NCBI GenBank assembly: GCA_947493745.1
Contig: CANLSM010000012.1
Coordinates: 41,249 to 105,248, forward strand
Reading direction: 5' to 3'
Origin: an uncultured Paracoccaceae bacterium
GTDB lineage: Bacteria > Pseudomonadota > Alphaproteobacteria > Rhodobacterales > Rhodobacteraceae
DNA: 64,000 nt
This document shows, piece after piece, positions 52,501 through 61,672 of the stretch. Below the pieces are notes generated by a model, which was not told the origin of the DNA, did no database searches, and saw only the letters and a list, made by a program, of their open reading frames with translations. A program made the position numbers and the translations under genes. Position 1 is the stretch's first letter, and each line of letters starts with the position of its first letter.

Positions 52501-54338
52501 CAGGAGGGCCCCGCGGCTTCGAGCCGTTCCAGGGACTTCAGCCAGAGCGCCTCGGCACGATCAAGGCCTTCGATCACCTCGGCGCGTTTCTTCTGCCATT
52601 TTTCGATCTCTTCAGTGTCCCCACGCTCGTAGAGCGTGGGGGCGGCGAGCCGTGCATCGATGTTGTCGCGCATTTCTTCGAGTTTCGCGACCCGTGTTTC
52701 GCATTTGCTGACATCGGCGCGAAGCGCGGCAAGCGCATTGCGGTTCGGTTGCCTGGGCCTTGGCTTCTCGGGTTTCGGCTTCTCGGGTTTGCCGAGAAGA
52801 AGGGCGCGATAGGCGTCGAGATCCTCCTCGAAGGGCCGCACGGCGCCGTCCTTGACCAGCCACAGGCGATCGGCGACGCATTCGACCAGATGCGGATCAT
52901 GGCTCACCAGGATGACTGCACCGTCATAGGCGGTGAGAGCCTGTACCAGAGCCTCGCGGCTCTCGATGTCCAGATGGTTGGTCGGCTCATCGAGGATGAT
53001 CATATGCGGCGCGTCGATTGTGGCGATCAGAAGGGACAGGCGCGCTTTCTGCCCGCCTGAGAGCCGTCCCACCTTGTTGTCGACGATGTCCGCGCCCAGC
53101 CCGCCCTGGGCCAGACGCGAGCGCAATTTGGCAGGTGTCTCGGTCGGGCGCAGGCGATGAATGTGCTGCAGGGGTGTTTCGTCCACATGCAACTCGTCGA
53201 CCTGATGCTGCGCAAAATAGCCGATGCGCAGCTTGCCGGAGGCATGCATGCGCCCTGAAAGCGTATCAAGACGACCCGACAACAGCTTGGAAAGAGTGGA
53301 TTTTCCCTGGCCATTTGCACCGAGGAGCGCGATCCGGTCATCCTGATCGATCCGCAGATCAAGCCCGCGCAGAACCGGTTTGCCGTCATAACCGACCGAG
53401 ACGTCTTCAAGCCGGATGATCGGAGGTGCCAGCTCCTCGGGCGAGGGGAAATTGAAGCCGGTCACCGTATCCTCGATCACGGCGGCGACGGGCGCCATCC
53501 GCTCCAGCGCCTTGATCCGGCTCTGCGCCTGCTTGGCCTTGGAGGCCTTGGCGCGGAACCGGTCCACGAAGGACTGGATATGGGCGCGGGCCGCCTGCTG
53601 CTTCTTGAACTGGGCCGCCTGTTGCATCAGCCGCTCGCGCCGCTGCGCATCGAAGACGTCGTAATTGCCCTGATAGAGCGTCAGTTTCTGTCGGTGCAGA
53701 TGCAGGATGGCACCGACCGAGCGGGTCAGCAGCCCGCGATCATGGCTGATCACGAGAACGGTATGAGGGTATCGAGCCAGGTAGGTTTCCAGCCAGATCG
53801 TCCCCTCGAGGTCGAGATAGTTGGTCGGCTCATCGAGAAGCAGGATGTCGGGGGCGGAGAAGAGCACCGCGGCCAGGGCCACGCGCATCCGCCAGCCGCC
53901 CGAGAAATCCGAGCAGGGGCGTTGCTGCGCCTCTGCATCGAACCCGAGCCCCGCCAGGATCGCACCGGCCCGCGCTTCTGCCGAATGCGCCCCGATATCG
54001 ACGAGCCGGGTCTGGATTTCCGCGATGCGCGTCGGATCGTCGGTCTCCTCGTCAAGAAGCGCCGCGCGTTCCTCATCGGCTGCCAGAACGGTGTCGATGA
54101 GGGAGGTGTCGGAGGAGGGCACCTCCTGTGCCACACCGCCGATGCGCGCGCCGCGCGGGATTTCGATGTCACCGGCGTCAAGCGGCAGCTCGCCCCGGAT
54201 CAGCCGGAAGAGCGTTGTCTTGCCCGCACCGTTGCGACCCACGAGGCCGACCTTGTGGCCCGACGGAATCACGGCCGAGCAATCGTCGAAGAGACGCTTG
54301 CCCTCCAGCATGAAGGATATGTTGGAAATCCGCAGCAT
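52500..54338 (-). CDS. ABC-F family ATPase
   Basis: A 612-residue soluble protein with two ABC domains. First: [17 protein letters not shown], signature [29 protein letters not shown]. Linker of about 80 residues (basic, [15 protein letters not shown]). Second: [17 protein letters not shown], signature [30 protein letters not shown]-terminal coiled coil ([17 protein letters not shown]) is of the YheS/Uup type. ABC-F proteins act on ribosomes, not as transporters. ATG at 54338 begins MLRISNISF; 12 in-frame upstream codons are not conserved-looking. Confidence 0.93.
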   Translation of the reverse strand: MLRISNISFMLEGKRLFDDCSAVIPSGHKVGLVGRNGAGKTTLFRLIRGELPLDAGDIEIPRGARIGGVAQEVPSSDTSLIDTVLAADEERAALLDEETDDPTRIAEIQTRLVDIGAHSAEARAGAILAGLGFDAEAQQRPCSDFSGGWRMRVALAAVLFSAPDILLLDEPTNYLDLEGTIWLETYLARYPHTVLVISHDRGLLTRSVGAILHLHRQKLTLYQGNYDVFDAQRRERLMQQAAQFKKQQAARAHIQSFVDRFRAKASKAKQAQSRIKALERMAPVAAVIEDTVTGFNFPSPEELAPPIIRLEDVSVGYDGKPVLRGLDLRIDQDDRIALLGANGQGKSTLSKLLSGRLDTLSGRMHASGKLRIGYFAQHQVDELHVDETPLQHIHRLRPTETPAKLRSRLAQGGLGADIVDNKVGRLSGGQKARLSLLIATIDAPHMIILDEPTNHLDIESREALVQALTAYDGAVILVSHDPHLVECVADRLWLVKDGAVRPFEEDLDAYRALLLGKPEKPKPEKPRPRQPNRNALAALRADVSKCETRVAKLEEMRDNIDARLAAPTLYERGDTEEIEKWQKKRAEVIEGLDRAEALWLKSLERLEAAGPS

Positions 54339-54443
54339 GGGGCGCGGTGTGACGTGGATTTGGGATCGAGTCAATTACCCTCTTTATCCGGCGCAAGCCC
54401 CGTGATAGGTCGCGGCGAAATCGCAAACAGAGGACTTCGAAAA

Positions 54444-54866
54444 ATGGCCGTGCAACGCACCTTCTCGATCATCAAACCCGATGCCACCAAGCGCAACCTG
54501 ACGGGTGCGATCAATGCGAAATTCGAGGCGGCCGGCCTGCGGATCGTGGCGCAGAAGCGCTTTCATCTGACCAAGGCGCAGGCCGGAGTGTTCTATGCGG
54601 TTCACAAGGAACGCCCTTTCTACGATGAGCTTTGCGAGTTCATGGCGTCCGAGCCGATCGTCGTTCAGGTGCTCGAGGGTGAAGATGCGATTGCCAAGAA
54701 CCGCGAAGTGATGGGAGCGACGAACCCGGCAGAGGCGGCTGACGGGACGATCCGCAAGGAGTTCGCGCTGTCGATCGGTGAGAATTCGGTTCACGGATCC
54801 GATGCGCCCGAGACGGCCAAGGAGGAGATTGCCTATTTCTTCTCCGGCCTAGAGATCGTCGGCTAG
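54444..54866 (+). CDS. ndk: Nucleoside diphosphate kinase
   Basis: A 140-residue [20 protein letters not shown] at the start and [17 protein letters not shown] later. The active-site histidine lies in [16 protein letters not shown]. It balances nucleoside triphosphate pools using a phospho-His. The ATG at 54444 has AGAGGA upstream; a much longer open frame in register begins inside the neighbouring antisense gene and is not used. A good hairpin follows downstream. Confidence 0.97.
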   Translation: MAVQRTFSIIKPDATKRNLTGAINAKFEAAGLRIVAQKRFHLTKAQAGVFYAVHKERPFYDELCEFMASEPIVVQVLEGEDAIAKNREVMGATNPAEAADGTIRKEFALSIGENSVHGSDAPETAKEEIAYFFSGLEIVG

Positions 54867-54908
54867 GTCGCGGAGTTTCTTGCCTCCGGCGGGGATATTT
54901 ACGGAAAA

Positions 54909-54937
54909 ATGAAGGCGGGCCTTCATGATTTTGTTTT
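54909..54937. terminator. Bidirectional rho-independent terminator
   Basis: ATGAAGG-CGGG-CCTTCAT forms a perfect 7-bp hairpin at 54909-54926. On the plus strand GATTTTGTTTT follows it, for ndk. On the minus strand TTTTTCC follows it, for the tfoX-like gene ending at 54947. Confidence 0.65.
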
Positions 54938-54946
54938 CCGCCGGGG

Positions 54947-55279
54947 CTACTTTTCGCTCGGGATAACGCCGAGCGCGTCGAGTTCCTTCTCGATGGCACT
55001 GGCCGGGCTGACGGTGGTGCGGGCCTTGATCGCGTCAAAGCGTTTCCGAAGGGCTTCCTTTTCCTTACCCTTGCAGTCGTTCCAGGGGCGGCCCTGAAGA
55101 CCCATTTCGATCACGTAATACATGATGAAATGGGGTCGTGCGCCGCCCTCCAGCAGCTTCGTATAGGCTGCATCGGTGCCGAGCGCTTCGAGGTCTTCCG
55201 CAGAATTGATACCGACCTTGGCGAAGGCCTTGTCGGAGGCGGGTCCGAGATTGCGGATCGAGGAGACCGGTCTCGTCAT
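54947..55279 (-). CDS. TfoX C-terminal domain protein
   Basis: A 110-residue protein with the TfoX_C helix-hairpin-helix fold: SIRNLGPASDKAFAKVGI, SAEDLEALGTDAAYTKLLEG and ALLPL-like replacement RPHFIMYYVIEMGLQG. In gammaproteobacteria TfoX acts in competence; the stand-alone C-terminal domain in alphaproteobacteria is of unknown role. It overlaps purN by 4 bases, so it is the last gene of purM-purN-tfoX_C. Confidence 0.88.
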   Translation of the reverse strand: MTRPVSSIRNLGPASDKAFAKVGINSAEDLEALGTDAAYTKLLEGGARPHFIMYYVIEMGLQGRPWNDCKGKEKEALRKRFDAIKARTTVSPASAIEKELDALGVIPSEK

Positions 55280-55875
55280 GTCAGCACCAGCTTTGCGGTC
55301 TTGCCTTCGGCGAAGGATCTGAGGACGGCCGGGTAGAGTTTGTGTTCCATCGCGAGCACGCGGGCGGCCAGAGTTTCCTCCGTATCATCGGGTTTGACGG
55401 CGATCCTGGCCTGCCCGAGAACGGGGCCGCCATCCAGTTCTGGTGTGACCAGATGCACGGAGCACCCATGAACCATGTCGCTGGCCTCAAGCGCGCGTCT
55501 GTGGGTATGCAGGCCCTTGTATTTCGGCAGAAGCGAGGGGTGTGTGTTGAGCATCCTTCCCTCCCATCCGGCGACGAAATCACCAGTCAGGATCCTCATG
55601 AAGCCGGCCAGGCAGATGATGTCCGGAGAGACCCTGGCGAGTGCCTCGGTGATTGCCGCCTCAAAGGCTTTCCTGTCGCCGGCGAAGGGTTTGTGATCGA
55701 TGACGCTGGTCGCGACGCCAAGGGCGCGAGCTTTTTCCAACCCCGCAGCCTCACTGCGATTTGAGAGCACCAGACAGGGTTCGGCAGGGTGGTCGGGCTC
55801 GGCCATGGAGCGGATCAGTGTCTCCATGTTCGAGCCGCTGCCGGAGATGAAGATGGCGACCCTCTTGCGTGCCAT
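55276..55875 (-). CDS. purN: Phosphoribosylglycinamide formyltransferase
   Basis: A 199-residue GAR transformylase using 10-formyltetrahydrofolate in purine synthesis. The phosphate loop is AIFISGSGSNMETLI; the catalytic region has LAGFMRILTGDFV and LNTHPSLLPKYKG (catalytic His), then GPVLGQARIAV. The purM stop overlaps its ATG by one base (TAATG). Confidence 0.96.
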   Translation of the reverse strand: MARKRVAIFISGSGSNMETLIRSMAEPDHPAEPCLVLSNRSEAAGLEKARALGVATSVIDHKPFAGDRKAFEAAITEALARVSPDIICLAGFMRILTGDFVAGWEGRMLNTHPSLLPKYKGLHTHRRALEASDMVHGCSVHLVTPELDGGPVLGQARIAVKPDDTEETLAARVLAMEHKLYPAVLRSFAEGKTAKLVLT

Positions 55876-56876
55876 TATGCGCCCGCTGTGACGGTTCCGA
55901 TGATCTGCGCATCCTGGCCTTCGGTGCGCAGAGCCTCCAGCACGTCATCCGCCCGCTGGACGGAGACCGCCGCCACCATGCCTATGCCGCAGTTGAATGT
56001 CAGTCGCATTTCGGCCTCATCCAGTTCGCCTTCATCTGCGAGCCACTGGAACACCGGGGGCATCTGCCCGGTGTCGGTGAACTGCGCGGAAAGTTCCTCT
56101 GGCAGCATGCGGGGCACGTTTTCCGTGAGCCCGCCACCCGTGATATGGGCCAGTCCCTTGATCCCGGCGCGGATGCCTGCCAGCGCCGGTCTGACATAGA
56201 TGCGCGTCGGCTCAAGCAGGTGTTCGGCCAAGGTGCCGGGGCCGAAGGGGCAGGGGGCGTCCCAATCCAGTCCGGTTCTTTCGACGATCCTGCGCACCAA
56301 CGAGTAGCCGTTGGAATGGATGCCCGAGGAAGGCAGCCCGATCAGCAGGTCCCCGGCTTCAATCCCGCTTGGCAGGAAAGTACCCCGTTCCATCGCGCCC
56401 ACGGCAAAGCCCGCGAGGTCGAAATCGCCCGATGCGTACATGCCGGGCATCTCGGCGGTCTCGCCTCCGATCAGGGCGCATCCGGCCTGCGTGCAGCCGT
56501 CCGCAATTCCGCCGATCACGGTTGCGGCCTCATTGACGCTCAGCTTGCCGGTTGCGAAATAGTCGAGGAAGAACAGCGGCTCGGCGCCTTGACAGATGAG
56601 ATCGTTCACGCACATCGCGACCAGATCGATGCCGACCGTGGCGAGTTGTCCCGTCTCGATGGCGATTTTCAGCTTCGTTCCGACACCGTCGGTGGCGGCA
56701 ACCAGAACCGGATCCTTAAAGCCGGCCGCCTTGAGATCAAAGAGCGCCCCGAACCCGCCGAGCCCGCTCATCACGCCGGGACGCCGGGTCGCGGCGGCTG
56801 CGGGCTTGATCCGGTCGACCAGAGCATTGCCTGCGTCGATATTCACGCCAGCATCGGCGTATGAGAGTTTTGCCAT
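55875..56876 (-). CDS. purM: Phosphoribosylformylglycinamidine cyclo-ligase
   Basis: A 333-residue AIR synthetase. It starts [20 protein letters not shown] and has [14 protein letters not shown] (the ATP/phosphate region), [30 protein letters not shown] and [14 protein letters not shown]. It converts FGAM to AIR using ATP. ATG at 56876 is chosen since the in-frame codons upstream to 56921 are not family-like. Confidence 0.96.
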   Translation of the reverse strand: MAKLSYADAGVNIDAGNALVDRIKPAAAATRRPGVMSGLGGFGALFDLKAAGFKDPVLVAATDGVGTKLKIAIETGQLATVGIDLVAMCVNDLICQGAEPLFFLDYFATGKLSVNEAATVIGGIADGCTQAGCALIGGETAEMPGMYASGDFDLAGFAVGAMERGTFLPSGIEAGDLLIGLPSSGIHSNGYSLVRRIVERTGLDWDAPCPFGPGTLAEHLLEPTRIYVRPALAGIRAGIKGLAHITGGGLTENVPRMLPEELSAQFTDTGQMPPVFQWLADEGELDEAEMRLTFNCGIGMVAAVSVQRADDVLEALRTEGQDAQIIGTVTAGA

Positions 56877-56944
56877 GAGCTGAGCGACTCCATCTGAACT
56901 TTCTGGCACGGGATACCGCACTCGCCCGGCAAAGGAAACAGGAC

Positions 56945-56973
56945 TTGCCGCCTGACGTTCTCTGGATTATGCC
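56945..56973 (+). promoter_or_regulatory. Promoter candidate for the CAU-anticodon tRNA
   Basis: TTGCCG (56945-56950) and TATGCC (56968-56973) are 17 bases apart, 12 bases before the tRNA. Both hexamers deviate from consensus. Confidence 0.35.
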
Positions 56974-56985
56974 TCTCGGCCAGAC

Positions 56986-57062
56986 GGGCCTGTAGCTCAA
57001 TTGGTTAGAGCAGAGCGCTCATAACGCTTTGGTTGGGGGTTCGAGTCCCTCCGGGCCTACCA
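56986..57062 (+). tRNA. tRNA with CAU anticodon, probably tRNA-Ile2
   Basis: The 77-nt gene folds into a complete cloverleaf with encoded CCA and a CAT anticodon at 57020-57022 in a CTCATAA loop. The acceptor stem pairs GGGCCTG with CGGGCCT and starts with a G-U pair. The C4-G69 and C5-G68 pairs are features recognised by the lysidine synthetase TilS, so an isoleucine AUA-reading tRNA is more likely than elongator Met. That choice is inference. An integrase remnant lies directly downstream. Confidence 0.9.
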
Positions 57063-57135
57063 CCCCCATTTTTATCATAATGATAACGATGCCTTACGAG
57101 GCGGATAGTGAATTTTCCAAAAAAGTTTTCCAAAA

Positions 57136-57440
57136 TCACTCGCCCAACTTGATGATTTCGTTCTTTGCCAAGGTCGCCTGATTGACAGCTTCGATGTAAG
57201 TTTGAACTTCCCTAATGTTCTTGTGCCCGCTGATCGACATGATCTCGGAACTTGTACATCCGGCCTCAGCGAGCCGCCTACACCCAGCCTTTCTAGCGCC
57301 ATGCGGCGACCAGTGATCGAGGCCAGCTTGTTTGGCCCAGGCTTTGAAGCGATTGTAGAATGCCGTCTTCCCAAATGGCTTGCCCCTCTCAGTTTGCAGA
57401 AGCGTCAATTGGCTGGCTGGGTGTAAGTTCAGTTCAAGGA
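57136..57440 (-). pseudogene. Tyrosine recombinase (integrase) C-terminal remnant
   Basis: Only the C-terminal catalytic part of a phage-type integrase is present. Visible are LLQTERGKPFGKTAFYNRF, WSPHGARKAGCRRLAEAG (HxxR box), SEIMSISGHKNIREV (second His box) and the catalytic Tyr in TYIEAVNQ. The first arginine domain and all DNA-binding parts are missing. The frame continues open to about 57440 and then lacks similarity, meeting a plus-strand phage-like fragment. The intact C-terminus 74 bases after a tRNA is typical of a decayed tRNA-integrated element. Confidence 0.75.
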
Positions 57441-57677
57441 AAACCGCTGACTGAACGGGCCTACCTGCTGCTCTCCCGAGAGCTCGAGCGGATCCGCCAG
57501 GCAGGGCATGATCCCAACGACGCGCTTGATCTGGCCATCGAGCGCGGCTGGGACACCGTCAAGCTCGACTGGCTGGTCAATGGCAGGCAGCGCGCAGGAC
57601 CGGTCAAGGATGAGTTCGATGAGAAATATGGTGCTGATGGCATCGCTGGCATTATGCGGGAGGCCAGGAGAGGGTGA
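57430..57677 (+). pseudogene. Phage-like replication protein fragment
   Basis: From about 57440 the frame reads LTERAYLLLSRELERIRQAG, HDPNDALDLAIERGW and then a basic segment to the stop at 57677. The motif AGHDPNDALDLAIERGW resembles the C-terminal repeat found in phage replisome organiser/DnaD-like proteins. The frame can be traced back to an ATG at 57360, but those codons lie over the integrase fragment and are not family-like. I interpret it as the 3' end of a broken gene; it could also be a small unrelated ORF. Confidence 0.45.
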
Positions 57678-57762
57678 ACTCTTTTTGCAGATCGAACTGG
57701 AGGAGGAGTGAGGACAGAGATCGAAAGCGCGCAGCAGGTGAGCCAGTTTGAGTTTGTCCTGC

Positions 57763-57798
57763 AAAAAAAAACGCCAACACTGCTGTTAGTGTCGGCGT
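57763..57798 (-). terminator. Strong rho-independent terminator
   Basis: The minus-strand transcript has a 10-bp stem (ACGCCGACAC / GTGTTGGCGT, one G-U) with an 8-nt loop, followed by eight T residues (complement of 57763-57770). It lies just after the small secreted protein gene ending at 57827. Confidence 0.85.
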
Positions 57799-57826
57799 CT
57801 GGAACTTGGTTTGTGAGGCGAGCCGC

Positions 57827-58111
57827 TTAAAGTGTTCCGCCGCTACCACCCGCTCCGCCGTCACCACCTGTTCCGCCGTCACCACCTGTTTCTTGAGCAG
57901 CAGGCTCATCATCGTCATCTGACAGCACAATGGCGCCAGCGATGAGGGCAATGGCCAGAACCGGTATGAGCCAGCCGGCACCCGATCCACCGATCGGCTC
58001 TTCTTCGATGACTTCCTGCTCAACGGGAGCTTCAAACACCAGGTTCCCTGCGGAAGCTGCGCTGGCAAGTGTCAGGGCTGCGATAGATGCAGCCGCAATG
58101 ATGAACTTCAT
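57827..58111 (-). CDS. Small exported Gly-rich membrane protein
   Basis: A 94-residue protein. It has a signal peptide (MKFIIAAASIAALTLASA), an acidic segment (APVEQEVIEEEPIGG), one hydrophobic helix (GWLIPVLAIALIAGAIVL) and an Asp/Gly-rich tail (SDDDDEPAAQETGG). Small proteins of this design are common in Rhodobacteraceae but their function is unknown. AAGGAG lies 6 bases before the ATG at 58111, and a strong terminator follows, so it is a complete single-gene unit. Confidence 0.75.
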   Translation of the reverse strand: MKFIIAAASIAALTLASAASAGNLVFEAPVEQEVIEEEPIGGSGAGWLIPVLAIALIAGAIVLSDDDDEPAAQETGGDGGTGGDGGAGGSGGTL

Positions 58112-59092
58112 GACTTTCTCCTTTGTACTCAAGTTTTGGTCAGATCAAATTGGATGCCTGACTTTGCTAACCTACTAACTGCGAGGCCAGTCGGCGGGTA
58201 TCACAGATGGAGTATCCTGCATAGGGAGCGCATTGCGATCAAAAAACGCTTTAAACGTGTGTGGCTCATTTGCACAATCAGGTTACCGGACGTTGGCACT
58301 GTTTGATGGGTGCGTCGTCGTTTGACGAACTTAGTTGCTTCGAAAGTGCCTTTGTAGCCAACGGGGACGCTGGTGTTATGACCAGCGTCCCCTATCCCTT
58401 TGGGGGATTGGGTAGGCGACAACAGTCAGCCTAGCCATGAGAGCGGAAGTTCGGTTTTGACGGACACAAAGCAACCACCCAGTGACAGAACTTTAGGAGG
58501 ACTCACCTTTAACGGGCAAGCCTTTCATTGGCAGCTCGGACCTGCTAGCTTGATTCAGCCCACCCGCCCCCTAGCCACCCCCCCGTCTGACTATCCTGAA
58601 CTCCGGGTCTCAACGCAGGTATCTTCTGATGCCCCTGAAGACCTATATCCAACCAGCGGAGGCCAATGGCTGGCGGGTGTCGCAGTTCTCGGTCACGCAA
58701 TTGCACATGCGTCGCGACCATATGGGTTGAGGGCGGCAACGATGCAGATTGCTCTTGAGGTAAATGTTTTTATCATCAAGCCGCTCCCGGACAGTGCGGC
58801 ATCCTTTCTAGGATAGGTCTTCCGCGCAAGGAACCGGTAGACCTGCATCTTGTGAATGCGCGTTCGACCGGCACGGAAAGCAGTTTCCAAACACCGCGTA
58901 AGCCATTGCTTCTTATAGCTAGGTGTAAGCGCGTGTTTCCCGGTTAAGTTATTGAAAATAGAAGGTTTAAATATATTCTCCGGGCGAGCCATATGCCCTC
59001 TAGGACATTGTTTTCAGAATATCTTCTCGTTTGAGTGTTTGTCAGTGGACAATTCGGTCCGGGCGTCGCTCTGCTGCCATTCAGCCGGATAT
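58112..59092. other. Gene-poor region next to tRNA-linked integrase remnant
   Basis: About 980 bases with no confident gene. It looks A+T-richer than its neighbours by eye, especially at 58112-58360 and 58940-59060. Open frames of 60-140 codons occur on both strands (for example 58400-58816 plus and 58693-58992 minus), but none has a good ribosome site or family motif. It contains a perfect 12-bp hairpin at 58363-58392. It may be the remainder of an acquired element. Confidence 0.55.
58363..58392. repeat. Perfect 12-bp inverted repeat
   Basis: GGGGACGCTGGT and ACCAGCGTCCCC pair perfectly around the 6-base loop GTTATG. No T-run follows on the plus strand, and on the minus strand only GTTGG follows, so it is not a standard terminator. 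A second imperfect dyad (CCTATCCC...GGATTGGGTAGG) lies directly to the right. Confidence 0.8.
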
Positions 59093-60790
59093 CTAGAACG
59101 CTTCCTGGTTCAGTTTCTCGCAAGCCTGACTGCAGTCGAACGAGGCCTTTCGGGCGAAATCCACGATGTAGACATTGGTGAAATAGTACCACATGCGGGA
59201 GTTGTAGACGTTTGGCCAGCGCTCCACGCGGGCCTGAAACCCGATCATGAAATCCTCCCATGGGAGGAACTCGCGGATGATGCGCCCGAAAGCCGGGGCG
59301 CGAATGTCCAGGATCACGCGATTCGTGTCGTCGTCTCTGGTGATCTCGGCCAATGTGGGACGGCGGTCGATCCGCTTGGCGGCAATCTCGTCCCCCCGGA
59401 AATCGACAGCATAGACCTGACCGATGCCATTGAAGTCGCTGTCGCACAGGTTGATGTAGATCTTGAGATCATCGGTGAACCGGGCCCCCATGAAATACGC
59501 CTCAACCTCCCGATCGGTGACACTACCGAAACGCCGGGCGCTCTGCTCGTACCATGCGGCCCGGTCGATTTTGGTCGGGTCAAGCGGGATCGAACCCTTG
59601 TCGACCATCTCGGTTCCCCGGAACGTGAAGCGGCGGCTTTCGAGCGGGTTGATGAAACCCGTTCCTCTGGAGCTTACGTGGCGGCCGACATCGGCAACCG
59701 CATTCTTCCGATTGCGGCTTGCCACGTATTCGTCGCGCACCTTGTCTTCCTGAAAATAGCCCGCATAGGGCACGTAGAATGCTGGTTCAGCGGCCTCGAT
59801 GTATTTGTCGACCGCATGCAGGATCGCGCTGCGGTTCCTGGCGGTGATGCGGGCCTTCTCGGCCTCGCCGTAATTGTCGAAACAGAGCGGAAAGCCGGAT
59901 GCGCCTCCGGCAAAGGAACTGGCGAGCAGCGTGGTCCCCCGGGGCAGCACGAAATGGTTCAGCGCGTTGCAATCGACCGCCATCACGGCCTTGAAGTCGC
60001 CATAGCTCAAGACAAGTCCGCTGTCGTCGCGGAAGTCGCCGCTCTTGAACATCGCAAGCCTGAAGCCCGGAACGTTGAAATCAAAGGCCTCACCGAAATC
60101 GCAGCCATCGATTACATCGAAGCCCAGATAGTTCAAATAACGAGCGACACTCTGGCTCTCGAAATTGGGTACGACAAACCGGGTCCGGGGGCTGAGTTTC
60201 TTCAGTGTTTCCGCGTGCAGATGGTCGGGGTGATTGTGGCTGATATAGATGAAATCACAGGCCTCAAGGCGCTCAATTGCGTTATCTGGCGAAGGCTCGG
60301 ACAGCCACCATCCATCACAAAAGGCGCTGCCGAAGATCCAGGGGTCGGTCGCAAATTTCAGCTTGCCCGCAATGTCCACGACAAAGCAGGCATGGTTGAG
60401 AAAGGTCAAACTGACATCACCATCCGCCGGGGCAGTCGGCCAGTCGAGGGTGCGGTTGGCAATAGTGACGAGGTACTCCTGCCCGTCACGCTCAAAAGCC
60501 AGCGGCTCCTTGGTCTGGTTGACATTGGTGTAGCGTCCGCGGGCCGGGTCAAAGCGCCAGTTGTGCAGCGGGCACCTGAGCAGACCTGCCTCTTCCGGCG
60601 TGGTGATCAGGTTGCCGCCATTGTGATCGCAAATCCGGTCGTAAAATCGCACATCATCGCCGGAACGATAGGCAACAAAGGCCTCAAAGACCGTCACGCC
60701 CTCTTTCACTGCATCGATCTCGATCCGCACGACATCCTTGTCGAGGCTGTATGTCGCGCGCGTCCTGGAGCCGAGAAAGTCAGCCTCCAT
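59093..60790 (-). CDS. CMP-Neu5Ac hydroxylase-like Rieske/metallo-beta-lactamase-fold protein
   Basis: A 565-residue protein. Residues of about 1-105 are a Rieske domain with intact ligands CDHNGG and CPLHNWRF. Residues of about 125-330 form a metallo-beta-lactamase-like domain with ISHNHPDHLHAETL and VMAVDCNALNHFV. A long C-terminal region (about 400-565) carries DDLKIYINLCDSDFNG and FMIGFQARVERWPNVYN. Rieske plus MBL-type hydrolase fold and this length match CMP-N-acetylneuraminate hydroxylase (CMAH), which makes Neu5Gc; bacterial relatives are mostly untested. ATG at 60790 is chosen because GGAG lies 8 bases before it. It overlaps the methyltransferase gene by 11 bases. Confidence 0.8.
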   Translation of the reverse strand: MEADFLGSRTRATYSLDKDVVRIEIDAVKEGVTVFEAFVAYRSGDDVRFYDRICDHNGGNLITTPEEAGLLRCPLHNWRFDPARGRYTNVNQTKEPLAFERDGQEYLVTIANRTLDWPTAPADGDVSLTFLNHACFVVDIAGKLKFATDPWIFGSAFCDGWWLSEPSPDNAIERLEACDFIYISHNHPDHLHAETLKKLSPRTRFVVPNFESQSVARYLNYLGFDVIDGCDFGEAFDFNVPGFRLAMFKSGDFRDDSGLVLSYGDFKAVMAVDCNALNHFVLPRGTTLLASSFAGGASGFPLCFDNYGEAEKARITARNRSAILHAVDKYIEAAEPAFYVPYAGYFQEDKVRDEYVASRNRKNAVADVGRHVSSRGTGFINPLESRRFTFRGTEMVDKGSIPLDPTKIDRAAWYEQSARRFGSVTDREVEAYFMGARFTDDLKIYINLCDSDFNGIGQVYAVDFRGDEIAAKRIDRRPTLAEITRDDDTNRVILDIRAPAFGRIIREFLPWEDFMIGFQARVERWPNVYNSRMWYYFTNVYIVDFARKASFDCSQACEKLNQEAF

Positions 60791-61502
60791 CACGTTTCTC
60801 CAGCGTGGCATAGAACCGCGAGTTGCGGATTTCATTGTCAACGGTCGTCATCTGCATCTTGTAGATGTCGCGAATGTTGAACCCCGTGAACAGGTCCGTG
60901 ATCTTGTCGGTGTTGAAATAGGACTGGATGGTGCCGCTTTCATGCGTTTCCGTCACGATCTGATCCCCGTCCGCGTCAACCGCGCCCAGCCGAAGCGCGT
61001 CATCGGCGATCAGATCGACAAAGAATAGGCCGCCCGGCCTTACTGCGCGGTGAACCTCGGCGATCACGGCCCGTGCGGTGGTTGTCGGCATGCTGTCGAG
61101 CGTCGCCGACGACACTGCATAAGGGAAGCGATCGTCCTCAAACGGCAGATCGGTGGCAGAAATGTTCAGAATATCGCAGGCGTCCGCCTTCACATCCTCA
61201 TAGGCCAGCAACGCCCTGGCCTGTTCGCAGGCGACGGCACTCAGCTCCACGCCCGTCGGTCGGAAGCCTGCCTTGGCCAAAAACACCAGATGCCGTCCGG
61301 CACCAGACCCGATTTCCAGCACCTCGGGAGGTGCGCCAAACGCATGTGTATAACTGTCGATCCCGGTTCGCCTGCGGATATGCTTGTTGACGAAACGAAT
61401 GACCCCCTCGCTGGGAAAAAAGAGCGTGTTCTCAAACCGCTGGTAGCTTTCGTCCCATTTCTCCGCCAGATCATCCGTCAGCACATCGGGCGCGACTTTC
61501 AT
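60780..61502 (-). CDS. SAM-dependent methyltransferase
   Basis: A 240-residue class I methyltransferase starting MKVAPDVLTDDLAEKWDESY. Motif I is VLEIGSGAGRHLVFLAKAG, followed by FRPTGVELSA, DLPFEDDRFPYAVSSATLDS and VHRAVRPGGLFFVDL. The ATG at 61502 has GGAGGC upstream; the open frame extends a further 86 codons upstream without similarity. It is translationally coupled to the CMAH-like gene, suggesting that both act on the same molecule. The substrate is unknown. Confidence 0.83.
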   Translation of the reverse strand: MKVAPDVLTDDLAEKWDESYQRFENTLFFPSEGVIRFVNKHIRRRTGIDSYTHAFGAPPEVLEIGSGAGRHLVFLAKAGFRPTGVELSAVACEQARALLAYEDVKADACDILNISATDLPFEDDRFPYAVSSATLDSMPTTTARAVIAEVHRAVRPGGLFFVDLIADDALRLGAVDADGDQIVTETHESGTIQSYFNTDKITDLFTGFNIRDIYKMQMTTVDNEIRNSRFYATLEKRDGG

Positions 61503-61672
61503 GATTGCCTCCAGGATCATTTTTGATGCATGGACCATGGCGGAGTAGCCGGGTGAACGCAATATACCCGGCTTGCGACACGCCACCGGCCAGACCTCGA
61601 ACCAGAGTGCGCGTTCTGCGCTGTCGCGGTTCATCCCGGCTGATCTCCCCAACAGGGGTGCGCATCTCGGGC

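Noticed and set aside
57652..58068. A 138-codon minus-strand frame near the integrase remnant.
   Set aside because: It overlaps the small secreted protein gene in another frame and crosses its terminator; no start signal.
58952..60880. An open frame of 642 codons on the plus strand.
   Set aside because: It lies antisense to the Rieske/MBL protein, which has intact ligands; the plus translation shows no family motif or ribosome site.
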